From the NCBI GenBank assembly GCA_964006375.1, contig OZ023265.1, positions 150,636,769-150,700,768 on the forward strand: a stretch of DNA of 64,000 nucleotides. Direction: 5' to 3'. Position numbers and translations under genes: made by a program. This document shows positions 10,531 through 22,869 of the stretch, in pieces. The notes under the pieces are model-generated. The model searched no databases. It worked only from the letters and a program-made list of their open reading frames with translations, and was not told the DNA's origin. Positions within the stretch are counted from its first letter, which is position 1; the number at the start of each line of letters is the position of its first letter. Source of the DNA: Tillus elongatus. Its lineage: Eukaryota > Arthropoda > Insecta > Coleoptera > Cleridae.

Positions 10531-13500
10531 AAAGGGTCTTTAATTAAGAGTGATAGTTTTTAAAATTGTAATTTCCAGGTTCTAATATATTTGTATGTGC
10601 TTCTCGGTGAGAAAATATTCAGTACAATTTGCAGTTTCATCATGCAGCGAGTCACGCTTCCTAAGCGTTTAGAAATCATTAAAAAATTACCAAAGTGGCA
10701 GCTCCGTTGTGGGTGCTCATCGTTTGTACACCAGAAGATTGGGTCGCCATCGTCGTTTCTTTATTCAGGCTATACGCCGCAATGTGACCAAGTTTTGTAA
10801 TGATTATGTTTCGTTACTGCTTTAGTTATTCAAAATAAACCCGTTCGAGACTTAATTAATAGCCGACAATCCAATATCTGTAAGGCAATTCATGTTTTGA
10901 TTTCAAAATTATTTTCATGAAAAGTCGCTAAATCTTCAAGTACAGTAAACCCCTTTACTGCATTTCTAATTTGTACGTTAAAATTCATTATATGTTTGCC
11001 ATGGAAAACTACCTCGCATTATTACTGAACAAATATTTCCAGGAACGAAATAGGCATTTAAAATATACGTTAGGAATGTTCGAGAACAAAATATTGTTTA
11101 TCTGTAATTGTCCGGTGATCTCAACCAAGAAAGACCGTTGAAGACGTTGCAGAGAATTGGCGGCAAAAACCTTCAACTGTGAACACGGGAGGTGCGACGC
11201 CGTGATTTCACCACCGATTGGAGGTCTCGTTTTATCTCATTCGAAGAATGGAGGCTAGAAAGAGCTCGCTCACAGCCACCAGCCGTCACAGCAAGAATTT
11301 TTGCGTGCAGCGACTAACAATTTGCAGAACCCGAGACATTAGCTGAGCCTTCATAGAGTGAACACCGTCAGTTTTCGGTGGGTATTAAATTGTCTTAAAA
11401 CGGGATTGTAATGTTCTTTCTGTTATCTGTACCACCTAGTAATGATTGTTAGTGATTATTCGGAGTGATTTAAGTGATTTTCGAGTTTGATTAATTATCA
11501 CATTCAGCATAAAAAACGCGAGCGAACTCGTGGTTCTTTGTTCCGAGCTGTTGATTTCTTGCCGTAATTAGAAAGAATTCCTGGTTATTATGGAACCTTA
11601 AATCAATTGGTAGTGAATGTTACTGAAGCAAATTCACCTTTTAATTGCGATTCGCAAAGTTTCCATCAAGCGAATTCAGAACATCGACATGGGTGTCAAA
11701 TAGTCTTGTAGTATCGGAGCAGTAACATCTACCGGCCCAATAATCTCTGATGAGAAGTCCCAGTCGTTTTCCCCAGTTTTCCGCTCTTATTGGAGTCTGG
11801 AATCAGTGTCAGGCACTCATTATTGATCCCACCTGGAAAGCATCTTCACAGGGTCATCAGGTGACTTAATACCGTAAGACTGGTGAAACAAATATTTTCT
11901 CTGAATCAGCAGAATTTTCGTGCCGAAATCTAACATCTGAAGTTTTAATAACCTGAACTTTCAAAAGCACGTAATCAAGTTTGAGTTTATATAATGTCAG
12001 AGAGGTGCTGTCAGCAAATTTTCTGTTTATCCTCTAAGGTTTTGTCAATTTTTGTAGATGTAAACACACAGTTTTCATTATTTTCTTTTAAATTGTAATT
12101 AGCAAATTTTGTCTGTAAGATACCTAACCTATACATTCTCTTTAACATCTCTTATTTTTCATAATTAATGTAGAAATTTCACGTAGGATTATATATTCTT
12201 TTTTTTGAAGCCTCACTCAAAGAACTGGCCAGTTAATTCACTAGGAAACCCAGCAATTGATTGACAAACGTCAAGTAATCTACCTAATCACTTGTGTTTA
12301 TTTTTGAGCGATACCCTAAGTAATTAACAGTAACATTTTAGTAATATGCAACTATCTTTATCTTATTGTTTTGACACATGTATGTAAATTAATAATTTCT
12401 TGCTCTTGAAATTTTTGCTATTTATCTGATTGTTATTTGTGTGCAATTAATGTTTATCTGAGATTTACCAACCATTTTTATTTCATTTTGTTTGCTATTC
12501 CAAATTTAATTTATATGAATAAATTTATATAATTTTGTTATATTAAAATATATGTTTGATTGAAGAGAAATTCCTCCCCAGTATCTACTTTCTTTTGACG
12601 TCGGCGCAAACAATTATTTCTTACTAACTATTATCTAGATATCTAAATTTCAATGTAACCTGGCACTAGTCTGGAGAGCCCACAAATATAGGACTTTGAG
12701 CAGTGCGAAGTAAAGAAAGAAAGATAACGTGAATATCAAACCATATCCAGATCTGTCAACCTCCTAAAAAGTGCTGCTAATCTAAATAAATTTGATAATC
12801 TGATAGATAGCTACTTTAGGGTAGGGTGTTATAGGCAATTGTGACCTCACCATTGAGCAGATCTATATCCACCTGAGGTCAATCACCATATACCACGGTT
12901 CTTGTGCGTAAAGCTTTTCTTTGAAGGAGGTAACAGTTTGAGAGAGATTTCACTCTACTCAACCAGAAAGCCACCAAGGAGACAACGTAAAGCGCAAAGT
13001 GAGACAAGTTAGCTGCAGTAGCAACCAGTATTGAAGAAGAGCCTAATGTGGCGGTTTCAAGACTCAGATCTCAGCGGTTGCGGCTATCTGATATTTCAAA
13101 TTAGCGTATCCTGCGAAAGGATTTGGCCCTGCATCCATAAAAAGTTGTATTGACTCAAGACTTGAAGCCAAACGATCACAGATTGCGTCGTGGGTTCGCT
13201 GACTGATTTCAGTGTAAAAATCCTCTTCTCAGACGAGGCGCATTTTTGTCTTAGTGGCTTCGTCAATACCGAAAATTGTCATTGACGCGAGAAGAATCCA
13301 CAAGTGTTTCATGAAGTGCATTCAGAAAAATTCACTGTGTGCGGTGGGGTTTATGGCGTGGCAGTGTAATTAGACCTTATTTCTTTCGAGAGGATGAGAG
13401 AAGAACCGTTACCGTCAATGGCAACCGCTACAGATCCATGTTACGCGAATTTCTGTGGCCAGAACTTGAAAACATATTGAAAACATATTGAAAACATATT

Positions 13501-13938
13501 GTTCCAGGAGGATGGTGATATGTGCCACACAGCAGATACTATGTTCGATTTGCTGAGGAAGAAGTTTGGCGACCGGATCTCAAGACGTGAATTTGTGAAT
13601 TGGCCGCCGCGGTCATGTGATTTAACCCATACGTTTTATTCTTTGCGGCTACATCAAAGCCCAGCTATATGCTGATGAGCTACAAACTTTGGAACATTTT
13701 GAGGCAAACATTCGTGAGGCTATCGCAGACATAACGTAACTAATGTTGGACAGAGTGGTTTACAATTGGAGTCATCGTGCGCGTTGTGTGTTAAAAGCCG
13801 TGTTGGACATTTGAACGATATTTTGTTCAAAAAATAACTGCAATGTCTAAGCTTCAAAACAAAGCGCAATTTTACTTTGATACCTTGAGTTTTTTTTCAA
13901 AATTTAAAAAAAATATCACTCTTAATGAAAGACCCTTT
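10531..13938 (+). mobile_element. Tc1/mariner-like transposon, disrupted
   Basis: Terminal inverted repeats AAAGGGTCTTTAATTAAGAG (10531 inwards) and its near copy read inwards from 13938. The start of the transposase is at about 10640-10730 (PKRLEIIKKL then broken). The rest is at 13010-13830 with stops: ILRKDLALHP, VKILFSDEAHF, NREFVNWPPRSCDLT-like text and GHLNDILFK. This ending is typical for a widespread insect Tc1/mariner-type family. The spacing is about 2 kb too long, so something has inserted between 10.8 and 13.0 kb. Confidence 0.7.
10801..13000. other. Unassigned sequence inside the Tc1/mariner-like element
   Basis: About 2.2 kb separating the two transposase halves. A short open stretch near 11140-11215 reads TVEDVAENWRQKPSTVNTGG, which I do not recognise. 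No terminal repeats, RT or transposase motif seen; probably a later insertion. Confidence 0.4.
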
Positions 13939-13985
13939 ATTAAAAAAATTAATTTTTTATTAAAAATAATACTAAATACGCTTAC

Positions 13986-14308
13986 CAGGCATGTGCATTG
14001 GATTCTGATCTCCTTCTTCTGGAAAAATTATCTCAGTTCCAGGTTTAAGACCTGGTTTAATGGGTATACTAAGTATCTTTTCCCGAACTTCTGTTTTGGA
14101 CTCTGTTTCATCGATAAAGACAAGTCGATGGATTTTCATCTTCTTAACTCCACCAAAGAACACTTCATGAAGGGTTAGGCATAGAGGATGTCTAATCGGT
14201 GGTTGCTTTCGGCGAATGCCTTTACCCTCCGGCAAATCGTACAGCAAAGGTGGGTTTTCAAGATAATCAAGCAAATCAGCATATGGAGATGATGTTCCGA
14301 AAAACTCT
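13986..14308 (-). CDS. DNAJB13: DNAJB13-like protein, exon 3 (C-terminal domain I)
   Basis: 323-nt exon with acceptor tttacag and donor gtaagc. It reads EFFGTSSPYADLLDYL, a short proline-rich linker, then the first DnaJ C-terminal barrel: HEVFFGGVKKMKIHR, KILSIPIKPGLKPGTEI and FPEEGDQNP. These are the substrate-binding barrel motifs of type II DnaJ proteins. Intron 2 in front of it (14309..41092) is 26.8 kb and holds most of the repeats in this window, including the complete LTR element. Confidence 0.87.
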
Positions 14309-14482
14309 CTGTAAAGTTAGAAAGGGCAATTAATGAGGGGTATAAATTAAGTTTACATCTTTCTATAAATGTCCAACTGCTGACACGATATAAGATATGG
14401 GTCTAAATATTTCTTTTTTTATATAAAAACTGGAAACGACTGCTATTAGCGTATTTTTTTAAATTCGTTAATGAGGAGATCT

Positions 14483-14484
<2 letters not shown>

Positions 14485-14559
<75 letters not shown>
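14485..14559. repeat. (AT)n array with (AT)-anchored repeat
   Basis: Preceded by the hairpin-like TTAGCGTATTTTTTTAAATTCG and GGAGATCTGTG; followed by CCGACCTACAACTCAAAAAA, the start of the anchored repeat. Confidence 0.97.
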
Positions 14560-14562
<3 letters not shown>

Positions 14563-14813
14563 ACCTACAACTCAAAAAATAATGGACCGATCTTGATCAA
14601 ATTTGGTGAGTACCTTCCTTTTGCAAGTGGCTTGGATAAGTTCGTTAGCCAAGAAAATAGGACCAGGTTTTCCCGTAAAGTTTTGTGTTTTCTTTATAAA
14701 AAAAATCATATCTCCGTAAATAACAAAGTAAGGGCAACCAAATTGAAGTTATGGGCAGTTAAATAAACAAATTTTGGAGTTTTTCTCAAAACGTCAAACT
14801 CGCAATTTTAAAC

Positions 14814-14816
<3 letters not shown>
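14560..14816 (+). repeat. (AT)-anchored repeat copy (CGATAACTC type)
   Basis: CTCAAAAAATAATGGACCGA, GCAAGTGGCTTGGATAAGTT, GCCAAGAAAATAGGACCAGG, ending AACTCGCAATTTTAAACGTC. It is near identical to the first part of 14888-15380, so this may be a local duplication. Confidence 0.85.

Positions 14817-14887
<71 letters not shown>
14817..14887. repeat. (AT)n array
   Basis: About 70 bp between two copies of the anchored repeat. Confidence 0.97.
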
Positions 14888-14890
<3 letters not shown>

Positions 14891-15400
14891 ACCGATAACT
14901 CAAAAAATAATGGACCGATCTTGATCAAATTTGGTGAGTACCTTCCTTTTGCAAGTGACTTGGATAAGTTCGTTAGCCAAGAAAATAGGACCAGGTTTTC
15001 CCGGAAAATTTTGTGTTTTCTTTATAAAAAAATTAATATCTCCGTAAATAACAAAGTAAGGGCAGCCAAATCGAAGTTATGGGCAGTTAAATAAACAAAT
15101 TTTGGAGTTTTCCTCAAAACGTCAAACTCGCAATTTTAAACGTCAAAACTGGCAATGTTTAGGCAAAGAATGTGAAACAAATACCGATTGTGAAAAGAAA
15201 ATGTCGCAAGAAGAGTGTTCTGCAAACCCTTAAGTTTCAGATTCAACCGTCACTGCCCTTTATTTTACTAAAATATTTACAGAATATTCATTTCAAATAG
15301 ACCCTTTCTCTGATGCTTTGGCTGTTAGTTTAGTTAACTTGATGCTTTTTTTAAATATTTATTCGTAGGTTTAGTGAAGTTTATGGTTTAACAATTTTTT
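14888..15400 (+). repeat. (AT)-anchored repeat copy, long
   Basis: Full-length copy running from CCGACCGATAACTCAAAAAA past GGCAATGTTTAGGCAAAGAA and CCATTTC/ATTTCAAATAGACCC-like text to TTTATGGTTTAAC. Then the ~277-bp repeat begins. Confidence 0.85.
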
Positions 15401-16130
15401 TAGCTAATTTTCGTAGAACAAATTTGTTAATGCATTTTTGCATTTTTTATCGAAATATGATGAGTTTATAAGCAAAAAATCTGGACGCAGTAAGTGCGTT
15501 TTGGTAGCGAATTTTCGGTAAATTTGCAGGTTAGTTCCCGAACGCTTTTCAGAAACCTGCCTAGCACCCCCCCCCCTGGATCCACAAAACCCAAGAAAAA
15601 TTTCTTGTTCACACCCCCCAAGGAAGTTACGGGACCAGGAGCGAATAGGGGTGCTGGGTGCCGTAGGTAGTAAAAAGGTAATATGAGCAGAAAATGCGAA
15701 TAAAACGGGCTGGAAAGTTGTCTTTTTCACATCTTGAAGCCATATCCCCCTTACACCCTGCCTACCCTGCACAGCACCCCTATTCCCCCCAAAAAATTCT
15801 TGTTTACACTCCCCAATGAAGTTACAGGACCAGGAGTGAGTAGGGGTGTATAATTTTTTAGCTAATTTTCGTAGAACAAATTCGTTAATGTATTTTTGAA
15901 TTTTTTATCGAAATATGATGCGTTTGTAAGAAAAAAACTGGACGCAGTAAGTGCGTTTTGGTAGCGAATTTTCGGTAAATTTGCAGTTTAGCTCCCGAAC
16001 GCTTTTCAAAAAACTAGTTTCAGAAACCTGCCTAAGGCCCCCCCTGAATCCACACACCGCAAGAAAAATTTCTTGTTGAAAGTCATCGTCAAGATCAAAT
16101 CCAAGGTCACCATCAGATATCCAGGAAAAA
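15400..16130. repeat. Two units of the ~277/457-bp repeat
   Basis: Anchors CTGGACGCAGTAAGTGCG lie at 15481 and 15938 (457 apart). Between them is an extra ~180-bp block (TATGAGCAGAAAATGCGAAT ... CATATCCCCCTTACACCCTG) that the shorter units at 18.3-19.4 kb lack. Confidence 0.85.
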
Positions 16131-16439
16131 TTCATTTTTGGAACGTTTTTCTCCGCAACTTGAACTTTCAGAGTTATTCTGCTCCTCTGTTACATACCAC
16201 AGAGTGCTAAATACAGGCCATCAGTCCAGCTTATTTTATGGTGAAATGTGAATTTCTCGATGAAAAAATAAGAGGAGGAAATAGCTCTACGTACACTTAA
16301 TAATCTAATGTAATATTATATCAAAATTAAATACATATTCACCCACTAATATTATTCAACCTCATCTACTTCAACTTCATCACGGAATATTAGATGACTG
16401 ATGAAATTTAACATTTTCTAATTCACAAACCCTAAAATG

Positions 16440-16440
<1 letters not shown>
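16130..16440. other. Region with no recognised gene
   Basis: A minus-strand open stretch across 16070-16135 reads MNFSWISDGDLGFDLDDDFQ, flanked by short coding-like text that breaks. I do not recognise it. The remainder is AT-rich. Confidence 0.3.
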
Positions 16441-17145
<705 letters not shown>

Positions 17146-17560
17146 CCAACCGATAACTCAAAAAATAATTAACCGATTTCAATGAAACTCGGCAAGTGCC
17201 TTTATTTTATTAATGGCTTGGATGAGTTTGTTAGCCAGGAAAATCGAACAAGGTTTTCCGGAAAAATTTTGAGTTTTCTTTCGAAACAAATTTTTTTCTC
17301 AGAAAATTACAACGCCATTTTAATGAAATTTGGTGGATATGTTGCCTTGGAAAAGACCTTACTACACACCAAAATTCAACTTTATGGAAAATTGATTTTT
17401 TCAAATTTTCAGATTTTTCTCGAAAAAAAAAATTTTCTCCGAAAATTACAAAGCTTTTTTAAATAATATTTGGTGGATATGTTGCCTTGGGAAAGGCCTT
17501 CCTACATACCCAAATTCAACTTTCTAAGTTTATAGAAAATTTAGTTATCCAAGTTTGAAA
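17146..17560 (+). repeat. (AT)-anchored repeat copy, diverged
   Basis: CCAACCGATAACTCAAAAAA then two internal direct repeats of GAAATTTGGTGGATATGTTGC-type text (about 17325 and 17468). It ends in the ACTTGCTGCGTC block at 17590. Confidence 0.8.
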
Positions 17561-17657
17561 CATTTAATAAAAATTCACTACAATAACGCACTTGCTGCGT
17601 CATGAACTTTTTATTAGCGATTTTTTTTTTTAAATTCGCTTATGGGGAGATCTGTGT

Positions 17658-17667
17658 TTATATATAT

Positions 17668-17731
<64 letters not shown>
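17658..17731. repeat. (AT)n array
   Basis: Preceded by GATTTTTTTTTTTAAATTCG, CTTATGGGGAGATCTGTG; followed by the anchored repeat. Confidence 0.97.
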
Positions 17732-17734
<3 letters not shown>

Positions 17735-18300
17735 ACCGATAACTCAAAAAATAATAGACCGATCTTGATAAAATTTGCAGAGTACCTTCCTTTTGCAAGT
17801 GGCTTGGATAAGTTCGTTAGCCAGGAAAATCGGACCAGGTTTTCCCGGAAAATTTTGTATTTTCTTTATAAAAAAATTCATATCTCCAGAAGTAACAAAG
17901 TAAGGGCAACCAAATTTGGTACACGTGTTTATATTATAAAGAGTGAACTCTGTACCAAGATTTAGGTCCCTACATTTAAAGACAAAGAAGTTATGGGCAG
18001 TTAAAGCAACAAATTTTGTAGTTTTCCTCAAAACGTCAAACTCGCAATTTTAAACGTCAAAATTGGCAATGTTTAGGCAAAGAATGTGAAACAAATACCG
18101 TTTGTGAAAAGGAAATGTTGCAAGAAGAGTGTTCTGCAGATTCAACCGTCATTGCCCTTCATTTTACTAAAATATTTACAGAATATCCATTTCAAATAGA
18201 ACCTTTCTCTGATGTTTTGGCTGTCAGTTTAGTTACGTTTGGTGGCTTTTTGGAGAGTTATTTGCAGGTTTAGTGAAGTTTATGGTTTAACGGTCTATAA
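17732..18300 (+). repeat. (AT)-anchored repeat copy, full length
   Basis: From CCGACCGATAACTC through CAAATTTGGTACACGTGTTT, GGCAATGTTTAGGC, CATTTCAAATAGAACC to ATGGTTTAACGGTCTATAAT. It is followed by the ~277-bp tandem array. Confidence 0.85.
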
Positions 18301-19420
18301 TTTTTTTTAGCTAATTATCGTAGAACAAATTTGTTAATGCATTTTTGCATTTTTTATCGAAATATGCGTTTATAAAGAAAAATCTGGACGCAGTAAGTGC
18401 GTTTTGGTAGCGAATTTTCGGTAAATTTGCAGATTAGCTCCCGAACGCTTTTCAAAAAACTGTTTTCAGAAACTAGCCCCCATCCCCCCTGGATCCACAA
18501 ACCCCAAGAAAAATTTCTTGTTCACACCCCCCAAGGAAGTTACGCGACCAGGAGTGAGTAGGGGTGCATAATTTTTTTTTAGCTAAATTTCATAGAACAA
18601 ATTCGTTAATGCATTTTTGCATTTTTTGTTTTAATTATGATGCGTTTGTAAGAAAAAAATCTGGACGCAGTAAGTGCGTTTTGGTAGCGAATTTTCGGTA
18701 AATTTGCAGTTTAGCTCCTGAACGCTTACAAAAACTGTTTTCAGAAACTTGCCCCCATCCCCCCTGGATCCACAAACCCCAAGAAAAATTTCTTGTTCAC
18801 ACCCCCAAGGAAGTTACGGGACCAGGAGTGAGTAGGGTGTGCATAATTTTTTTAAGCTAAATTTCATAGAACAAATTCGTTAATGCATTTTTACATTTTT
18901 TGTTTAAATATTATGGATTTGTAAGAAAAAAATCTGGACGCCGTAAGTGCGTTTTGGTAGCGAATTTTCGGTAAATTTGCAGTTTAGCTCCCGAACGCTT
19001 TTCAAAAAACTGTTTTCAGAAATCTGCCTAGGCCCCCACCCTCCTGGATCCACAAACTCCAAGGAAAATTTATTGTTCACACTCCCCAAGGAAGTTACGG
19101 GATCAGGAGTGAGTAGGGGTGTATAATTTTTTTTGGCTAATTTTCGTAGATCAAATTCGTTAATGCATTTTTCCATTTTTTATCGAAATATGATGCGTTT
19201 GTAAGAAAAAAATCTGGACGCAGTAAGTGCGTTTTCGTAGCGAATTTTCGGTAAATTTGCAGTTTAGCTTCCGAACGTTTTTCAAAAAACTTTTTTCAGA
19301 AACATGCCCCCCCTCCCTCTGCCCCCATGGATCTACAAACCCCAAGAAAAATGTATTGTTCTTACCCCCCAAGGAAGATACGGGACCAGGAGTGAGTAGG
19401 GGTGCTGAGCGGGGTAGATA
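18300..19420. repeat. Tandem array of four ~277-bp units
   Basis: CTGGACGCAGTAAGTGCG (one with CCG) recurs at 18384, 18661, 18934 and 19214, spacing 277, 273 and 280. Each unit has TTTTTAGCTAATTTTCGTAG, CGAATTTTCGGTAAATTTGC, CCCGAACGCTTTTC and CCCCAAGGAAGTTACGGGAC. No unit is open in any frame over its length. Confidence 0.9.
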
Positions 19421-20120
19421 GTAAAAAGGAAATATGAGCAGAAAATGCGAATAAAACGGGCTTGAAAGTTGTCTTTTTCACATCTTGAAGCCATATCCCC
19501 CTTAAACCCTGCCTACCCCGCACACCACCCATATTCACTCCCAATCCCATAACTTCCTTGGGGGTGTGAACAAGAAATTTTTGTTGTGGTTTGTGCATCC
19601 AGGTGGGGTCCTAGTAATGTTTCTGAAAACAATTTGTTGAAAAGCGTTCGGGAGCTAATCTGCAAATTTACCGAATTTTCATTAAATCCTTCAAATTTCA
19701 ATAACTCAATTTGCTATTAACGTAAGCTTTGTTGGATAGAAAACCAACATTTAAGTTTATTTTCGAATTTTTTTTGTATATTTTCAAACCATAAGTAATT
19801 TTGATAAAATATAGTACATTGTTTCTACTACATAGTCTATACTGGTAATCAGATTGATGCCTGCTAGCATTTGCTATTAAAAACATTTTTATGGAAATTC
19901 ACTTCCATAACACATTTGCTGCATCTAAACTTTTGAAAAATGTTTATATATTTTCAAACAATAAATTTATTTCAATGAAATATGGTACATTGTTTCTACT
20001 ATATAGGCAACCAAGTTTGATGCCTGCTTTCATCAAAGAAAGACATTTGCTATTAAAAATATTTTAAAGAAAATTCGCTACCATAACGCACCTGCTGCGT
20101 CCAGAGTTTTTATTACAAAT
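19420..20120. repeat. Inverted pieces of the same families
   Basis: 19425-19690 carries the extra ~180-bp block and then the tandem unit in reverse. 19690-20115 has two reversed copies of the ACGCACTTGCTGCGTCCAG block with ACAATGTACCATATTTC-like text. Confidence 0.75.
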
Positions 20121-20175
20121 AGACATCACATATTATTATATAAAATGATTTCACAATTAGAACAACACTAATTCT

Positions 20176-20331
20176 AGATAGTGTTGGTTGCCTATGCGAC
20201 AGGTTCTGTTGGTAAGTTAATTAAAAAACACCCCTCTCAAATGCAGGAACTGGCAGCTGGACGGAAATACCACAAGCCCTATGGCCTTACTTGTGATTTC
20301 CGCCCCAAGGAAACAAACAATTTACCTGATC
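20176..20331 (+). CDS. Possible orphan coding exon, unknown protein
   Basis: About 156 nt between an AG acceptor (attctag) and a gtataa donor. The open phase reads VLVAYATGSVGKLIKKHPSQ then MQELAAGRKYHKPYGLTCDF and RPKETNNLPDQ. Composition is more GC-rich than the flanks and the peptide looks like ordinary protein. No neighbour exon was found, and I cannot name the protein. It lies inside intron 2 of the DNAJB13-like gene on the other strand. It could be a nested gene's exon or a captured fragment. Confidence 0.35.
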
Positions 20332-20988
20332 AGGTATAAAATGTATAAATCTTTACAGATAATTGAGTAGCAGAAGGTATAGGTAATGTACAGATAAATC
20401 GACGCCCATCGGATTATATTAAAGCTTTTTCTGATGGTTAAATCTTAAATAGTGGCACAATATATATGTCTGTGCTGAAAATATGATGTCGATTTGCAAA
20501 TGGAATAATTATTGTCATAAAAACAGATTTTAATAATATATCCAACCATTGCATCATTACATGGGTACCCAAACAATACAATAATCCACCAATCCGTGAA
20601 CCAGTGATCAACTGGCAAAGAAGCACCTTTAGGTACCTGATTTCAGTAATAAATTGTGCCTGCTACTTATTATTGGGGTGTAGTGTGTTCAGCTATTTAT
20701 TGCGAAAATTCCAGATCGAGTAAGTGTATTACGGTGGTAAATTTCCATTAATTCATTAATCAAATTTGTTCGCTACTCCTTCACATACATATCAAGCGCA
20801 TTGGTTGTTATTTTTTATAGGTACATTAATTTTTCTTCCACGTAGAGAATCTCAATAAACTATTTTATTCGAATGAAATAGGCTTTATACAGATCATTAT
20901 TGGCATACAAAACTAACAAATCTATAGATCACTGTCTAAAAACTCTTTATTATTTGTTGCAGAAAAAATGTATGTAAATCAAAATTTT
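20332..20988. other. AT-rich region without recognised features
   Basis: No coding pattern or repeat match seen apart from short dispersed-repeat text. Confidence 0.4.
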
Positions 20989-21232
<244 letters not shown>

Positions 21233-21299
21233 TTAAAAAAAAATAAAAGTACTAATATAGTATAACTAAATATATAAAAAAATATATAGTATAAAAAAT

Positions 21300-21605
21300 G
21301 TTCTAAATCCCCCTTGACATAGACATCAAATGAAAGGGTCTAACGAGTAAAATACGATTAAGTTGTGATGTCATTCTAAATCAAATATGGCGGACACCCC
21401 AAGATGACGAATTACCTTTTTCCTCACAACCCCCTTGATAAGGATATGAAATGTTGACGTGTAAAATACGATAAACTATGCCATTTGAACCCAATATGGG
21501 GGACGTCACAAGATGGCGAATTACCTTTTTCCATACAACACACTTGATATGGGTATCAAATAAAAGGGTTCGACGAGTAGAATGCGATCAAACAGTGAGA
21601 CGTCA
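21300..21605 (+). repeat. Tandem repeat, ~121-bp unit (about 2.5 copies)
   Basis: CCTTGACATAGACATCAAAT at 21312, CCTTGATAAGGATATGAAAT at 21433 and ACTTGATATGGGTATCAAAT at 21542. Each is followed by ACGAGTAAAATACGA-like text, and between them by AAGATGGCGAATTACCTTTT. Confidence 0.8.
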
Positions 21606-21649
21606 TTAAAATTAAAACATAAATTACAGAATTAAATTATTATAATCTT

Positions 21650-21760
<111 letters not shown>

Positions 21761-22190
21761 GGTCACACGGCAAGGATTTCTATAGGACTTTCTGAGAACG
21801 CTTTTGCCCCGACGCGTGATTTCCAGAAATGGTATAATGTTCCCTGACCTCCACGCTCCCCAGACCCCCCCCCCCTCCTTGTGACTTTGTGGGTCGACCT
21901 GGAGTCTAGAGTGTATATTAACAAACCATTAAAGGAATCCAGCAGAAATGAAATCACAGCGATTTCAAGTGATATGGTGGAGTCGTGACAAACTTCACGG
22001 ACCGCCTGGAAGAAAGCATTGCAACCGAGGGTCGTCAATTAAATACGATATTATTTTTCAAACTTAATGTTTTAGATTTTTTCCTTTTACGATTGAACAT
22101 AAGCATATCAATAGAAATAATAAGAGTTTAATAAAATATATTTTAAAATTTAGAAAATAACGCTTTATAAATGTATTAAAAATAAATCAA
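21761..22190. other. Region without recognised features
   Basis: A 91-codon minus-strand frame (21763..22038) begins TTLGCNAFFQAVREVC. It shows no family I know and sits between repeats; I do not call it a gene. Confidence 0.3.
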
Positions 22191-22580
22191 TAATTGCTTC
22201 CACATCGTCAATACGTGTCGCATCAGCGACAGAAATTTCGAAAACTTTTGTTTGCTTAAACGTCGTAAAATATTTCAAAACATATAGAAAACATGATTTG
22301 GGAATATTTTTTTGTGCTGGTCTGTCTGTCTGTTAGTAGCCACGATAACTTTAGAACGAATTGATATATGGTCTTTAAATTTGGTATGCAGTTAGCACCC
22401 GACAATCGAACGGTTCGGATTGTTTTTGGGTAAAATCGCTCCAGGGCGTAAGGGATGAATGGGGGGTGATTTGGTGAAAATTGACATTTTTTAGTTAAAA
22501 ATCTAGTAATAAGTATAACGTTTTAGGGTTTGTTTATTAGAAAACTTTTAATTTCATCAAACATCTATAGTATTATGTAA
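22190..22580 (+). repeat. GTCTG-rich repeat copy
   Basis: CGTGTCGCATCAGCGACAGA, CTGGTCTGTCTGTCTGTTAG, AGCCACGATAACTTTAGAAC, GTATGCAGTTAGCAC, GGGGGGTGATTTGGTG. Same family as 5530-6190 and 16440-17040. Confidence 0.85.
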
Positions 22581-22599
22581 CTAAGTAAAGGTTGGAAGC

Positions 22600-22684
22600 G
22601 GGGTATGCACAATCAACCAAGGGTTGCGGTGCTATCGGGGCGGCAAGGCCGCGGACGAGCCCTGAGGGAACAAAAAAAAAAAAA
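22600..22684 (+). mobile_element. Very short retroposed LINE tail with target duplication
   Basis: ATGCACAATCAACCAAGGGT ... GCTATCGGGGCGGCAAGGCC ... GCCCTGAGGGAAC plus poly(A), flanked by AAAGGTTGGAAGC at 22587..22599 and 22685..22697. This is a strongly 5'-truncated copy of the LINE/SINE tail inserted by target-primed reverse transcription. Confidence 0.85.
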
Positions 22685-22699
22685 AAAGGTTGGAAGCTG

Positions 22700-22830
22700 T
22701 CATGAGCACTGATAAGTACACTTGGAGAACCCAGATCACCAGAACACATATTTTTAATGCCCTGACGATCGTTTCACTAACAACGCTAGCGTCATCAGAG
22801 GATGAAAAATTCTGAATTTTTCAAGTGTGG
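22700..22830 (-). repeat. Dispersed repeat carrying a hammerhead-like motif, copy 1
   Basis: Shares GTACACTTGGAGAACCCA, CATATTTTT, GACGATCGTTTC and GTCATCAGAGGATGAA with 25850-25940. The same order in both copies shows a repeat family of at least 90 bp. Confidence 0.7.
22761..22801 (-). ncRNA. Hammerhead-ribozyme-like motif 1
   Basis: On the minus strand: CCT, CTGATGA, C, stem GCTAG/TTAGT, GAAA, the self-complementary CGATCG, TC, AGG. The parts fit a minimal hammerhead: stem I AGG/CCT, core CUGAUGA and GAAA, A-U pair closing stem III, and UC cleavage dinucleotide. One extra nucleotide lies between the core and stem II, which is unusual and may mean the motif is weak or dead. Confidence 0.4.
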
Positions 22831-22869
22831 CTTTCAAAATTCAACATCCCTTTTTTAGGAAAACCTAAG

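Noticed and set aside
16070..16260. Short frame with MNFSWISDGDLGFDLDDDFQ
   Set aside because: Looks protein-like for 21 residues, then runs into repeat sequence; no splice context or family.
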